Shown here piece by piece: positions 14,749-22,511 of a DNA stretch of 25,339 nucleotides. The notes beneath the pieces were generated by a model that saw only the letters and a list, made by a program, of their open reading frames with translations, made no database searches and was not told the DNA's origin. This DNA comes from Candidatus Fonsibacter sp. (GTDB lineage Bacteria > Pseudomonadota > Alphaproteobacteria > Pelagibacterales > Pelagibacteraceae). Each line of letters begins with the position of its first letter. Position 1 is the stretch's first letter. A program made the position numbers and the translations under genes. Location of the stretch: assembly GCA_009693745.1 (NCBI GenBank), contig SHWR01000010.1, forward strand, positions 1 to 25,339, written 5' to 3'.

Positions 14749-15647
14749 TTTTTTCTTCCAAAATTAGGAATATTAATATCTTGGCCAGCTTTAATTATAG
14801 CTTTTCTAATCTTCCTAGTTTTAGAGAATAGTTTAAACAATTTATTTCCATCTTTTTTTGTGATTGCGCGCTTCAAATTACTTAAGTCTAAATTAAATTT
14901 TTCTAACATATGAAGAATTTGTTTACGATTATTAAGAGCGATATCTCTCCACATAGTGGGGTCTGAGGATGCAATTCTTGTAAAGTCTCTAAATCCACTA
15001 GCACTATATTTAATAACTTCTGACTTTGTATCTTTTTCAAGATTAGCTGCAGTTCCTACAATGTTATAAGCTATCAAATGAGGAATATGACTCGTGATTG
15101 CCATAACTTTATCATGATGTTCAGCTGACATATGCTGAACTTTGCAACCAATTCTTTTCCAGAAATTATTTAATTTTTTTAAAGAAGTAGGATTTTTTTT
15201 ATTTAGTGGAGTTATGATGCACCATCTATTTTTAAATAAATCGGCAAAACCAGCTTCCGGACCGCTTTGCTCTGTACCAGCTACTGGATGCGCAGGAATC
15301 CATATAGTATTTTTATTAATTAGTTTACTAACCATTTTAGTTACAGAAATTTTTGCTGAGCCAACATCAGTTAAAATACTATTCTTTTTTAAGTTATTTC
15401 TAATAACTGAAACAATATTCTTATAAGTTCCTAGCGGGGTACAAATAATTACTAAATCAGAATCTTTAACACTTTTTTTAAGATTTGGCTCGATAAGCCT
15501 AGTTATCTTTAGTTTTAAAATTTTTTTTAAAACAAGCTTAGACTTATCATGAGCAACTAAACTTTTGCATAAATGATTTTTTTTAATTGCTCTTGCGATT
15601 GAAGATCCGATTAAGCCTAATCCTATTATGGTTATCTTATTAAACAT
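14745..15647 (-). CDS. tyrC: Prephenate/arogenate dehydrogenase (TyrA family, cyclohexadienyl)
   Basis: 300 residues from ATG 15647 (a TTG one codon earlier is not preferred). It oxidatively decarboxylates prephenate or arogenate in tyrosine synthesis. The NAD(P)-binding GLGLIGSSIARAIKK forms the N-terminal Rossmann loop, and DLVIICTPLGTY is the second strand. The substrate-site block is HPVAGTEQSGP with the catalytic His. The C-terminal helical domain has ASGFRDFTRIASSDPTMW, typical of the TyrC/cyclohexadienyl dehydrogenase class without a chorismate mutase fusion. It overlaps hisC by 8 nt, so the two are co-translated. Prephenate versus arogenate preference cannot be read from sequence. Confidence 0.93.
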   Translation of the reverse strand: MFNKITIIGLGLIGSSIARAIKKNHLCKSLVAHDKSKLVLKKILKLKITRLIEPNLKKSVKDSDLVIICTPLGTYKNIVSVIRNNLKKNSILTDVGSAKISVTKMVSKLINKNTIWIPAHPVAGTEQSGPEAGFADLFKNRWCIITPLNKKNPTSLKKLNNFWKRIGCKVQHMSAEHHDKVMAITSHIPHLIAYNIVGTAANLEKDTKSEVIKYSASGFRDFTRIASSDPTMWRDIALNNRKQILHMLEKFNLDLSNLKRAITKKDGNKLFKLFSKTRKIRKAIIKAGQDINIPNFGRKN

Positions 15648-16719
15648 CAAAAATTTTATTGAGTGTTTTTATAAAAAGATTATTTTCTTTATTATTTCCA
15701 ATAGTCACTCTTAGTGAATTAAGTAATCCATAACTTTTCATTTTTCTTAATATAATCTTTGACTTAATAAATTTATCATAAACCTTATCTGCTGTTATTT
15801 CTTTATTATCAAAACGCATTAAAAAAAAGTTCGCCACAGGAATATTGGTTAAAATTCCTAAATTTATAAAATTTTCAAAAAAAATATCAGCCCATTTACT
15901 ATTGTGTTCTATATTCTTTTTTAACCAATTTTTATCATTAAGGGACTCTACGCCGGCTTCTTGTGCAGCTGCGTTAACATTAAATGGTGGTTTAATAAGC
16001 TTCATTGCAGAAATAATATTTTTTGATCCATGCCCCCAACCAAGTCTTAGACTAGCAAGACCATATATTTTGGAAAAGGACCTAGTAACTAAAACATTGC
16101 TAGAGCCTTTAAATAAATCTAAGCCAGATGCATAATCCTTATTAATGACAAATTCAAAATAGGCATCATCAACTACTAATAAAATATTATTGCGCAATTT
16201 TCGTCTAAGCAATAGCATTTCATTTTTATCTAAATATGTTCCTGTTGGATTATTTGGATTAGCTAAAAAAACAATTTTAGTTTTAGTAGTTACCATCTTT
16301 AATATAGAATCTATATTTGCTTTAAAATCGTCTTCTGCTGCCAAGATAACTTTGCCACCATGAATTTTCCCATAAATCCTGTACATTAAAAAACTATACT
16401 CGGTAACAATGACTTCATCATGTGGTTTTAAAAATAATTGGCACGCTAAGCTAATGATTTCATCAGAACCATTACCGACAATAATATTGTTAGGATTTAA
16501 TTTTAAATTCTTGGATATGGACTTAACTAAAATATTTGAATTTCCATCTGGATATCTAGATATCTTTGCACTCTGCTTAATAAATGCAGAAATAGCTTTT
16601 TTGGAAGGCCCTAAAGCAGATTCATTAGCAGAAAGTTTAATTGGATTTTTAATATTTTTTATCTGAGATAATCCACCTACATATTTTAAATTATTAAAAT
16701 TTTTAAATCTTAGAACCAT
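15640..16719 (-). CDS. hisC: Histidinol-phosphate/aromatic aminotransferase
   Basis: 359 residues, a PLP fold-I aminotransferase of subfamily I-beta. ANESALGPS near the N-terminus, YPDGN, NGSDEIIS, NPNNPTG (154-160), DDAYFEF, and SFSKIYGLASLRLGWG with the PLP Lys217 are all present. HisC transaminates histidinol phosphate in histidine synthesis. Its pairing with tyrC suggests it also transaminates prephenate or aromatic keto acids, as shown for HisC-type enzymes elsewhere; this is inference from neighbours. The ATG at 16719 is divergent from metW with 239 nt between. In related Alphaproteobacteria the hisC-tyrC pair is flanked by metX-metW; here metX is not seen. Confidence 0.92.
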   Translation of the reverse strand: MVLRFKNFNNLKYVGGLSQIKNIKNPIKLSANESALGPSKKAISAFIKQSAKISRYPDGNSNILVKSISKNLKLNPNNIIVGNGSDEIISLACQLFLKPHDEVIVTEYSFLMYRIYGKIHGGKVILAAEDDFKANIDSILKMVTTKTKIVFLANPNNPTGTYLDKNEMLLLRRKLRNNILLVVDDAYFEFVINKDYASGLDLFKGSSNVLVTRSFSKIYGLASLRLGWGHGSKNIISAMKLIKPPFNVNAAAQEAGVESLNDKNWLKKNIEHNSKWADIFFENFINLGILTNIPVANFFLMRFDNKEITADKVYDKFIKSKIILRKMKSYGLLNSLRVTIGNNKENNLFIKTLNKIFDV

Positions 16720-16848
16720 ATTTTTATAAATATTTACTGATTTTATTTTTTAATTAACACAATGCTATTATGGTTGATACTATTTATAAAAATAAATCTT
16801 ATAAAATTTTTAAAAACAACAACAAGACAGTCAATAAAACTGAATAAA

Positions 16849-16878
16849 TTGACAATAAATTATGCCTGAGATAAAAAT
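16849..16878 (+). promoter_or_regulatory. Candidate sigma-70 promoter for the SAM-II/metW transcript
   Basis: TTGACA (16849-16854) is a perfect -35 hexamer, followed 17 nt later by TAAAAA/T (16872-16878), a weak -10. Initiation 6-7 nt downstream would fall just at the 5' edge of the riboswitch P1 stem (16883), a tight but possible fit. An alternative upstream promoter (TTGATA at 16774) has poorer spacing. Confidence 0.45.
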
Positions 16879-16882
16879 CGTT

Positions 16883-16927
16883 TGCGCTGATTTATCGAAT
16901 TGCGGGCGCACATAACAGCTAAAAAGG
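16883..16927 (+). promoter_or_regulatory. SAM-II riboswitch aptamer
   Basis: The element matches the known SAM-II aptamer closely. P1 is TGCGC (16883-16887) paired with GCGCA (16906-16910). The conserved loop runs CTGATTTA...AATTGC, and the 3' pseudoknot strand ends in AGCTAAAAAGG (16917-16927). SAM-II binds S-adenosylmethionine in an H-type pseudoknot and shuts down methionine/SAM synthesis genes in Alphaproteobacteria and marine metagenomes, usually by hiding the Shine-Dalgarno AAGG. Here that AAGG is 31 nt before the metW ATG, more than usual, with a hairpin between. Confidence 0.9.
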
Positions 16928-16930
16928 TAA

Positions 16931-16950
16931 AAATCACTTCAAAGTGTTTT
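16931..16950 (+). promoter_or_regulatory. Weak hairpin plus T-tract between SAM-II aptamer and metW start
   Basis: CACT (16935-16938) pairs with AGTG (16943-16946), extended past a T/T mismatch by AAA/TTT, and the 3' arm runs into TTTTT (16947-16951). It could be a weak attenuator terminator. Alternatively, when folded, it would bring the aptamer's AAGG to about 11 nt from the ATG. Sequence alone does not decide between these. Confidence 0.4.
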
Positions 16951-16958
16951 TAATTTAA

Positions 16959-17561
16959 ATGAAATTAGAGTCAAAAATAGTAATAGATTTTATAAAACCA
17001 TTTTCAAAAGTTCTCGATGTAGGTTGCGGTGATGGAAGTATTCTTCTTCACTTAAAAAAAGAAAAAAAAATTGATGCTAGAGGGATTGAAATTGATCACG
17101 AAAAAGTTAAAGAAAGTCTAAGTAAAGGTCTATCTGTTGTTGAGGGTGATGCCGAAAAAGATTTAATTAATTATCCAGATCAATCTTTTGATTATGTTAT
17201 TCTAACACAAACGCTACAAGCTTTTTACAAGCCAAGAAAAGTTTTGCATGAACTTCTGAGAATAGGAAAAAATGCGATTGTTTCTATTCCAAATTTTGGA
17301 TATTGGAAAGTTAGATTTAGTTTGCTCCTTAAAGGAAGAATGCCAGTTACGAAAACACTACCTAATACATGGCATGATACGCCTAATTTACATATGTGTA
17401 CTATTAAAGATTTTTTTGACTTGTGTCATTCTGACAAGATTAACATAATAAAATCAATCGCAGTGACTCGAGAGAAATCTTCTATAGTTTCAAATTTAAA
17501 TTTAGAAATAAAAAATCTTTGTTCTGAGTTTGGTATTTTTTTAATTAGTAAAAAAAACTAA
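16959..17561 (+). CDS. metW: Methionine biosynthesis protein MetW
   Basis: 200 residues, a class I methyltransferase fold. The SAM-binding motif I is VLDVGCGDG (18-26). GIEIDHEKV follows, then VVEGDAEKDL and FDYVILTQTLQAFYKP, and the MetW-specific block NFGYWKVRFSLLLKGRMPVTKTLPNTWHDTPNLHMCT is represented by positions ~115-148. MetW works with MetX (homoserine acyltransferase) in methionine synthesis; a methyltransferase activity has not been established for it. A TAA in frame directly before ATG 16959 fixes the start. No Shine-Dalgarno is adjacent; the nearest is the one in the SAM-II element. metX, normally upstream, is absent. gloB follows after 13 nt. Confidence 0.92.
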   Translation: MKLESKIVIDFIKPFSKVLDVGCGDGSILLHLKKEKKIDARGIEIDHEKVKESLSKGLSVVEGDAEKDLINYPDQSFDYVILTQTLQAFYKPRKVLHELLRIGKNAIVSIPNFGYWKVRFSLLLKGRMPVTKTLPNTWHDTPNLHMCTIKDFFDLCHSDKINIIKSIAVTREKSSIVSNLNLEIKNLCSEFGIFLISKKN

Positions 17562-17574
17562 TTATTCTTTAATT

Positions 17575-18336
17575 ATGAATATTCATATTATTCCTTGTCT
17601 AAATGACAATTATTCTTATGTGGTTGAAAATAAAAAAACTAAAAATGCATGTGTTATTGACCCTTCAGAATCAGTACCTGTTATAAATTTTTTAAAAAAA
17701 AATAAATTAAATCTAAAATATATTTTAAATACCCATCATCATGCTGATCATATTGGCGGAAATCTAGAACTTAAAAAAGAATTCAATTCTCAAATATTAG
17801 GTTTTGAAAAAGATAAAAATAGAATTCCAGGAATTGATATCTTTTTAAGTGATAAGCAGATTTGGAATTTTGAAGGCTCTGACGTTTTAGTAGAACATGT
17901 TCCCGGTCATACATCTGGTCATATATTCTATTATTTTAAAAATGAAGAATCAGTTTTCACGGGGGATACTTTATTTTCTTTTGGTTGTGGAAGATTGTTT
18001 GAAGGTTCTTATTTAGAGATGGTAGATTCTTTAAAAAAAATTAAGTTGCTACCAACCAAGACAAAAATATTTTGTGGACATGAATATACAATTAATAATT
18101 TAAAATTTTGTATGGAAATAGATAAGAATAATTCTGAATTAAAAGAAAAGTATAATCAAATAAACAATAATATCAAAAATAAATTACCTAGTGTACCTTC
18201 TAGTTTAGGTGATGAGATGAGATTAAATATTTTTCTAAAATTTGATAATTTAGAATTTAAAAAAAGACTAGGATTTGAAGATCTAAATGAAGTAGATTTT
18301 TTCAAGAAGATTAGAGATCTAAAAGATAACTTCTAA
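17575..18336 (+). CDS. gloB: Hydroxyacylglutathione hydrolase (glyoxalase II)
   Basis: 253 residues, a metallo-beta-lactamase-fold enzyme that hydrolyses S-D-lactoylglutathione to lactate and glutathione, finishing methylglyoxal detoxification. Metal-binding motifs are THHHADH (53-59), the His of HVPGHTSGH, the Asp of TGDTLFSFGCGRLFEG, and the His of CGHEYT. The C-terminal ~80-residue substrate-binding domain is present, ending with RLGFEDL and a short tail, so it is full length. The N-terminal IPCLNDNYSYVV is typical. It lies 13 nt after metW on the same strand and probably shares the SAM-II-controlled message, an association seen in other Alphaproteobacteria for metW-gloB proximity but with no clear biochemical reason. 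Confidence 0.94.
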   Translation: MNIHIIPCLNDNYSYVVENKKTKNACVIDPSESVPVINFLKKNKLNLKYILNTHHHADHIGGNLELKKEFNSQILGFEKDKNRIPGIDIFLSDKQIWNFEGSDVLVEHVPGHTSGHIFYYFKNEESVFTGDTLFSFGCGRLFEGSYLEMVDSLKKIKLLPTKTKIFCGHEYTINNLKFCMEIDKNNSELKEKYNQINNNIKNKLPSVPSSLGDEMRLNIFLKFDNLEFKKRLGFEDLNEVDFFKKIRDLKDNF

Positions 18337-18366
18337 AAACCAATACTCTTGGGCATAATCACAATC

Positions 18367-18394
18367 TTGACAAGCCAAGGTGGCTATATATATT
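18367..18394 (+). promoter_or_regulatory. Consensus-like sigma-70 promoter for rplU-rpmA
   Basis: TTGACA (18367-18372), a 16-bp spacer, then TATATT (18389-18394). This is the best -35/-10 pair I found. The spacer contains GCCA-AGG-TGGC (18374-18384), and the whole promoter is bracketed by TGGGCA (18350-18355) and TGCCCA (18394-18399). Predicted initiation is near 18401, giving an ~18-nt leader before the rplU ATG. Confidence 0.7.
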
Positions 18395-18418
18395 GCCCAG
18401 ACCTAAAAGAAATTACAT

Positions 18419-18826
18419 ATGACTTTTGCAGTAATTAAAACCGGCGGGAAACAATATAAAGTGTCAGCTAATGATACGATTAGAATTGAAAAGATTGATA
18501 ACGAAGCAGGTAAAAAGTTCGATTTCAAAGAAGTTCTTTTAACTGCGGACAATACAACAACTGAAATAGGTTCTCCAATGATAGATGGGGCATATGTTGA
18601 AGCGGAACTTTTAAAACAAGCAAGAAACGATAAAGTTATTATTTTTAAAAAAAGAAGACGACAAAATTCAAGAAGAAAACGCGGGCATAGACAACATGTT
18701 TCAATAGTGAAAATTCTAAAAATTTATGGTAAAAGTGGAAAACTTTTATCTGAAGCTAAAAATATAACTTTAGAAAAACAAACTTCAGAAAAAAAGACTG
18801 AAACCGAAGTAACTGCAAAAAAATAG
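18419..18826 (+). CDS. rplU: 50S ribosomal protein L21
   Basis: 135 residues. The N-terminus FAVIKTGGKQYKV is the L21 signature. The basic segment IFKKRRRQNSRRKRGHRQ followed by VKILKI is the conserved 23S rRNA-binding end of the core. The last ~30 residues (TLEKQTSEKKTETEV...) are a low-complexity acidic/Lys tail beyond the ~103-residue E. coli protein, as often seen in Alphaproteobacteria. It is the first gene after a strong promoter and is followed by rpmA after 10 nt, the universal rplU-rpmA pairing. Confidence 0.97.
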   Translation: MTFAVIKTGGKQYKVSANDTIRIEKIDNEAGKKFDFKEVLLTADNTTTEIGSPMIDGAYVEAELLKQARNDKVIIFKKRRRQNSRRKRGHRQHVSIVKILKIYGKSGKLLSEAKNITLEKQTSEKKTETEVTAKK

Positions 18827-18836
18827 ATAATAAAAA

Positions 18837-19091
18837 ATGGCAACAAAAAAAGCTGGTGGATCGACGAAAAATGGACGCGATAGTGCTGGTAGGCGATTAG
18901 GCGTTAAAAAATTCGGTGGCCAATCTGTAATAGCTGGTAATATTATTATGAGACAAAGAGGAACAAAAATGTTCCCTGGAGATAATGTTGGTATGGGAAA
19001 AGATCATACTATTTTTTCTAAAGTAAACGGCGTAGTAAAATTCGAGACAAAAAAACTCGGAAGAACTTACATTTCAGTAATTCCTCAATAA
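18837..19091 (+). CDS. rpmA: 50S ribosomal protein L27
   Basis: 84 residues, normal length. MATKKAGGSTKNGRDS is the flexible N-terminal arm that reaches the peptidyl-transferase centre; RRLGVKKFGGQ and GTKMFPGDNVGMGKDHTIFS follow. There is no cleavable N-terminal extension of the kind found in Firmicutes. It is co-transcribed with rplU and is followed by a weak hairpin before obgE, which may partly uncouple ribosomal-protein expression from the downstream genes. Confidence 0.98.
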   Translation: MATKKAGGSTKNGRDSAGRRLGVKKFGGQSVIAGNIIMRQRGTKMFPGDNVGMGKDHTIFSKVNGVVKFETKKLGRTYISVIPQ

Positions 19092-19094
19092 ACC

Positions 19095-19120
19095 CAGTTT
19101 ACTTTTAAACTGAGATTTTT
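19095..19120 (+). terminator. Weak intrinsic terminator or attenuator after rpmA
   Basis: CAGTTTA (19095-19101) pairs with TAAACTG (19106-19112) around a CTTT loop, then AGA and TTTTT (19116-19120). The stem is AT-rich and the T-tract starts 3 nt late, so termination is likely partial. It would lower, not abolish, read-through into obgE, which has no other clear promoter. Confidence 0.55.
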
Positions 19121-19144
19121 ATTAATAATCAATAATATGATTGT

Positions 19145-20113
19145 ATGAAATTTTTAGATCAAGTTAGAGTTATGATTAAGGCCGGTGACGGAGGAAATGG
19201 CTGTGTTGCTTTTCGGAGAGAAAAGTTTATTGAATTTGGGGGACCGTACGGAGGCGATGGTGGCCAGGGAGGATCAATAATTGTAAGAGCAGTTAATGGT
19301 TTGAATACTTTGGTTGATTATCGTTTTGCACAACATCATAAAGCTCAGAATGGGTCTAATGGTTCTGGAAATAATAAGAGAGGACTGTCAGGGAAAGATC
19401 TAATTTTGAGAGTACCTGTGGGAACTCAAATATATGAGGAAGATAAAAAAACATTATTATTTGATTTAATAAAAGAAGATCAGGAATATGTAATAGCTAA
19501 AGGTGGACAAGGTGGTCTTGGTAATTCAAAATTTAAAAGTTCTACTAATAGATCTCCAAGAAAATTTACTTATGGAAAAAAAGGAGAAGAATTTATAGTT
19601 TGGCTTGAATTAAAATTAATTGCTGATGTTGGAATTATTGGTTTTCCAAATGCTGGGAAATCTAGTCTTCTCTCAATATCAACAAGAGCCAGACCAAAAA
19701 TTGCTAACTATCCTTTTACAACCCTGAACCCAAATCTTGGTGTCGTTTTTATTGATAATAAAGAAATAATTATTGCTGATATACCGGGTCTAATTGAGGG
19801 TGCTCATAGTGGCTCAGGTCTAGGTGATAAATTTTTAAAACATATAGAAAGGTGCAAAAGCATTATTCATATGATTGATATTAATGAGCATGATTTAGTC
19901 GATAAATATAAGATTATTAGAAATGAACTTAAAGAATTTAACCCTGAATTAATAAAAAAGAGAGAACTTATTGTATTTAATAAGATTGATTTAGTAGACG
20001 AGAAAGAAAAGAAAGAAAAAATAATGAATTTTACTAAAAAAATTAAAAAAAAAGTTTATGATATATCTGTTGAAAAAAATATTAATGTAAAAAATTTATT
20101 GCGAGCTATCTAA
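19145..20113 (+). CDS. obgE: GTPase ObgE/CgtA (50S assembly)
   Basis: 322 residues. The N-terminal Gly-rich Obg fold runs from MKFLDQVRVMIKAGDGGNG through GGPYGGDGGQGG to RKFTYGKKGEE (~1-158). The GTPase domain follows: G1 GFPNAGKSS, switch YPFTTLNPNLG, G3 DIPGLIEGA, G4 NKID and G5 SVEKNINV. The variable C-terminal (OCT) domain is absent, giving a short form. Obg binds late 50S intermediates and links ribosome assembly to growth state. It lies 53 nt after rpmA, the usual rplU-rpmA-obgE order, and its stop abuts the proB start. Confidence 0.97.
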   Translation: MKFLDQVRVMIKAGDGGNGCVAFRREKFIEFGGPYGGDGGQGGSIIVRAVNGLNTLVDYRFAQHHKAQNGSNGSGNNKRGLSGKDLILRVPVGTQIYEEDKKTLLFDLIKEDQEYVIAKGGQGGLGNSKFKSSTNRSPRKFTYGKKGEEFIVWLELKLIADVGIIGFPNAGKSSLLSISTRARPKIANYPFTTLNPNLGVVFIDNKEIIIADIPGLIEGAHSGSGLGDKFLKHIERCKSIIHMIDINEHDLVDKYKIIRNELKEFNPELIKKRELIVFNKIDLVDEKEKKEKIMNFTKKIKKKVYDISVEKNINVKNLLRAI

Positions 20114-21226
20114 ATGGATATTTTAAAATACAAAACTATTGTAATCAAAATAGGCTCTAGTCTAATTGTTGACGGAAAAAATAAAATAAAAAAAAATTGG
20201 TTTAATAAATTAATAGAAGATATTGAATTTTTAATAGGAAAAAATAAGCAAATTATTATTGTCTCTTCTGGTGCAATCGCTCTTGGTTGTGATTTGTTAA
20301 AAATAAATAAAAAAAATACAAAACTAAGCCAATTTCAGGCAATAGCAGCCGTCGGTCAAATCGAATTAATTAATATTTTTAAAAAAGCATTCGAAAAGAA
20401 AAAAATTAAAATTTCTCAAATATTACTTACTTTAGAAGATACAGAAGAAAGAAGAAGATCGTTAAATGCTAAAGAAACAATCAATAACTTATTAAAAATG
20501 TCTGTAATACCAATCGTAAATGAGAACGATACAGTTGCGACTTCAGAAATAAGGTATGGTGATAACGACAGATTAGCGGCACGAGTTGCTCAAATATGTA
20601 ACGCCAATTGCCTAATTATGCTCTCAGACATAAATGGTCTTTATTCTGCTGATCCAAAAAAAAATAAAAGCGCAAAAATAATTAAAAAAGTAACAACAAT
20701 TGATAAATCTATAGAGTTGCTCGCCTCTGAAAGTATTAGCTCTTACGGTACCGGTGGAATGATAACTAAAATTAAAGCTGCAAAAATTTGCATGCAATCT
20801 GGTTGTGATATGATTTTAACAAGTGGAATGATTAATAATCCTATAAAAAATATTATTAAAAATAAAAATTATACCCTATTTGAATCTCAATCATCAACTT
20901 TGAATGCAAAAAAACAATGGATCTTAAATTCAATTGCAACTAAAGGTTCGATAATGATTGATGAGGGTGCTGAAAAGGCCCTGAAAAATGGCAAAAGTCT
21001 TTTACCAATAGGTGTAACTGCAGTTGAAGGGAATTTTAATCGTGGTGACGCAATCTATATTATAAATTCAAAAAACAAACGTATAGCAACAGGCATCTGT
21101 GCTTACTCTAGTTTAGATGCTAAAAAAATTATTGGATTTAAAACTGATAAGATTAAAGAAATCTTAGGTTATGTTAGCAGAGGGGAAATAGTTCATATAG
21201 ATAATTTAGTTTATCAAGCTGGGTAA
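20114..21226 (+). CDS. proB: Glutamate 5-kinase
   Basis: 370 residues. The amino-acid kinase domain begins with TIVIKIGSSLIVDG, then VSSGAIALGC, and the NENDTVATSEIRYGDNDRLAARVA substrate and Mg-ATP region. SDINGLYSADPK and YGTGGMITKIKAA complete it. The C-terminal PUA domain (~275-360) is present (KGSIMIDEGAEKAL..., GVTAVEGNFNRGDA). It phosphorylates glutamate, the first and feedback-controlled step of proline synthesis. It starts at the base after the obgE stop and is followed by proA after 4 nt, so obgE, proB and proA are one unit. Confidence 0.97.
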   Translation: MDILKYKTIVIKIGSSLIVDGKNKIKKNWFNKLIEDIEFLIGKNKQIIIVSSGAIALGCDLLKINKKNTKLSQFQAIAAVGQIELINIFKKAFEKKKIKISQILLTLEDTEERRRSLNAKETINNLLKMSVIPIVNENDTVATSEIRYGDNDRLAARVAQICNANCLIMLSDINGLYSADPKKNKSAKIIKKVTTIDKSIELLASESISSYGTGGMITKIKAAKICMQSGCDMILTSGMINNPIKNIIKNKNYTLFESQSSTLNAKKQWILNSIATKGSIMIDEGAEKALKNGKSLLPIGVTAVEGNFNRGDAIYIINSKNKRIATGICAYSSLDAKKIIGFKTDKIKEILGYVSRGEIVHIDNLVYQAG

Positions 21227-21230
21227 ATTT

Positions 21231-22493
21231 ATGAATAATAGTTATTTAGATAAAATAGGATTTAATGCTTTAAATGCATCAAAAGATCTATCCCTATTAA
21301 ATGAGAAGAAAAAAAATAAAGTTCTTACAGATTTTTGCAAAAATTTAAAATTAAATAAAAAAAATATATTAAAAGCAAATAGAATTGATATTTCAAAGGC
21401 AAGTAGAAAAGGTCTTAGTAAAAATTTAATTGATCGATTAGTTCTAAGTGACAATAAAATTAACTACATAATTAAGTCTATACAGGAAGTAATCAGGCTC
21501 AAAGATCCAACGCAAAAAATAATATCAAAATGGAAAAGGCCTAATGGAATGGTAATTAATAAATATACAGTCCCTATTGGTGTTATTGGAGTTATATATG
21601 AATCTAGACCAAACGTTACTTCAGATGTTGCAACTCTATGTTTTAAATCTGGGAATGCAGTTATTTTAAGGGGTGGAAGCGAAGCTATTCAAACAAATAA
21701 AGTTATTTCAGAATATTTTAGAAGATCCTTAAGAAGAAATAATATTAACGAAAATTGTATTCAATTAATTAATAATACAAATAGAAAATTAGTTGATTAT
21801 ATGCTTTCAAAGATGGAAAGATTCATTGACGTTATTATTCCAAGGGGAGGAAAAAACTTAGTAAAAAAAATTGAAAAAATGTCAAACGTTCCAACTATTG
21901 GACATCTAGAAGGACTGTGCCATGTCTATATCGATAGATATGCAAATTTAAATATGGCAAAAAAAATTACACTCAATGCGAAAATGAGAAATACTAGCAT
22001 ATGTGGAGCTGCGGAAACTTTATTGGTTGATAAAGCTTGTGTAAAAACTCATCTAAAACCAATTTTACAGTTACTAAGTATAAGCGGATGTAAAATTATT
22101 GGTGATAAGATTACCAAAAAAAATTATATGAATTCTAATATTTCTTTAGCAACAGAACAGGATTGGAAAACAGAATACCTAGACTCTATAATTTCAGTTA
22201 AGATTGTAAATGGCGTAGACGAAGCGATTGAGCATATCAATAAATATGGAACTCGTCATACAGATGGCATTGTTACCAATAATAAAAAAAATGCTTTATT
22301 ATTCTTATCCAAAGTTAACAGCGCAATAGTTTTGCACAATGCTTCTACTCAATTTGCAGACGGAAATGAATTTGGCTTTGGAGCTGAAGTAGGGATATCT
22401 ACAAATAAATTACATCCTCGAGGCCCTGTTGGACTTGAGCAGCTAGTAACTTATAAATATCTAGTAAAAGGTAATGGGCAAATTAGACCTTAA
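21231..22493 (+). CDS. proA: Gamma-glutamyl phosphate reductase
   Basis: 420 residues, standard length. It reduces gamma-glutamyl phosphate with NADPH to glutamate semialdehyde, the second proline step, and works with ProB. VPIGVIGVIYESRPNVT (~114-130) and LRGGSEA give the cofactor site. The catalytic Cys258 is in NTSICGAAETLL. GTRHTDGIVT and QFADGNEFGFGAEVGISTNK near the C-terminus are highly conserved. It lies 4 nt after proB. proC, the third enzyme, is not in the window. Confidence 0.97.
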   Translation: MNNSYLDKIGFNALNASKDLSLLNEKKKNKVLTDFCKNLKLNKKNILKANRIDISKASRKGLSKNLIDRLVLSDNKINYIIKSIQEVIRLKDPTQKIISKWKRPNGMVINKYTVPIGVIGVIYESRPNVTSDVATLCFKSGNAVILRGGSEAIQTNKVISEYFRRSLRRNNINENCIQLINNTNRKLVDYMLSKMERFIDVIIPRGGKNLVKKIEKMSNVPTIGHLEGLCHVYIDRYANLNMAKKITLNAKMRNTSICGAAETLLVDKACVKTHLKPILQLLSISGCKIIGDKITKKNYMNSNISLATEQDWKTEYLDSIISVKIVNGVDEAIEHINKYGTRHTDGIVTNNKKNALLFLSKVNSAIVLHNASTQFADGNEFGFGAEVGISTNKLHPRGPVGLEQLVTYKYLVKGNGQIRP

Positions 22494-22511
22494 TCTTTAG
22501 ATTAAATTATA

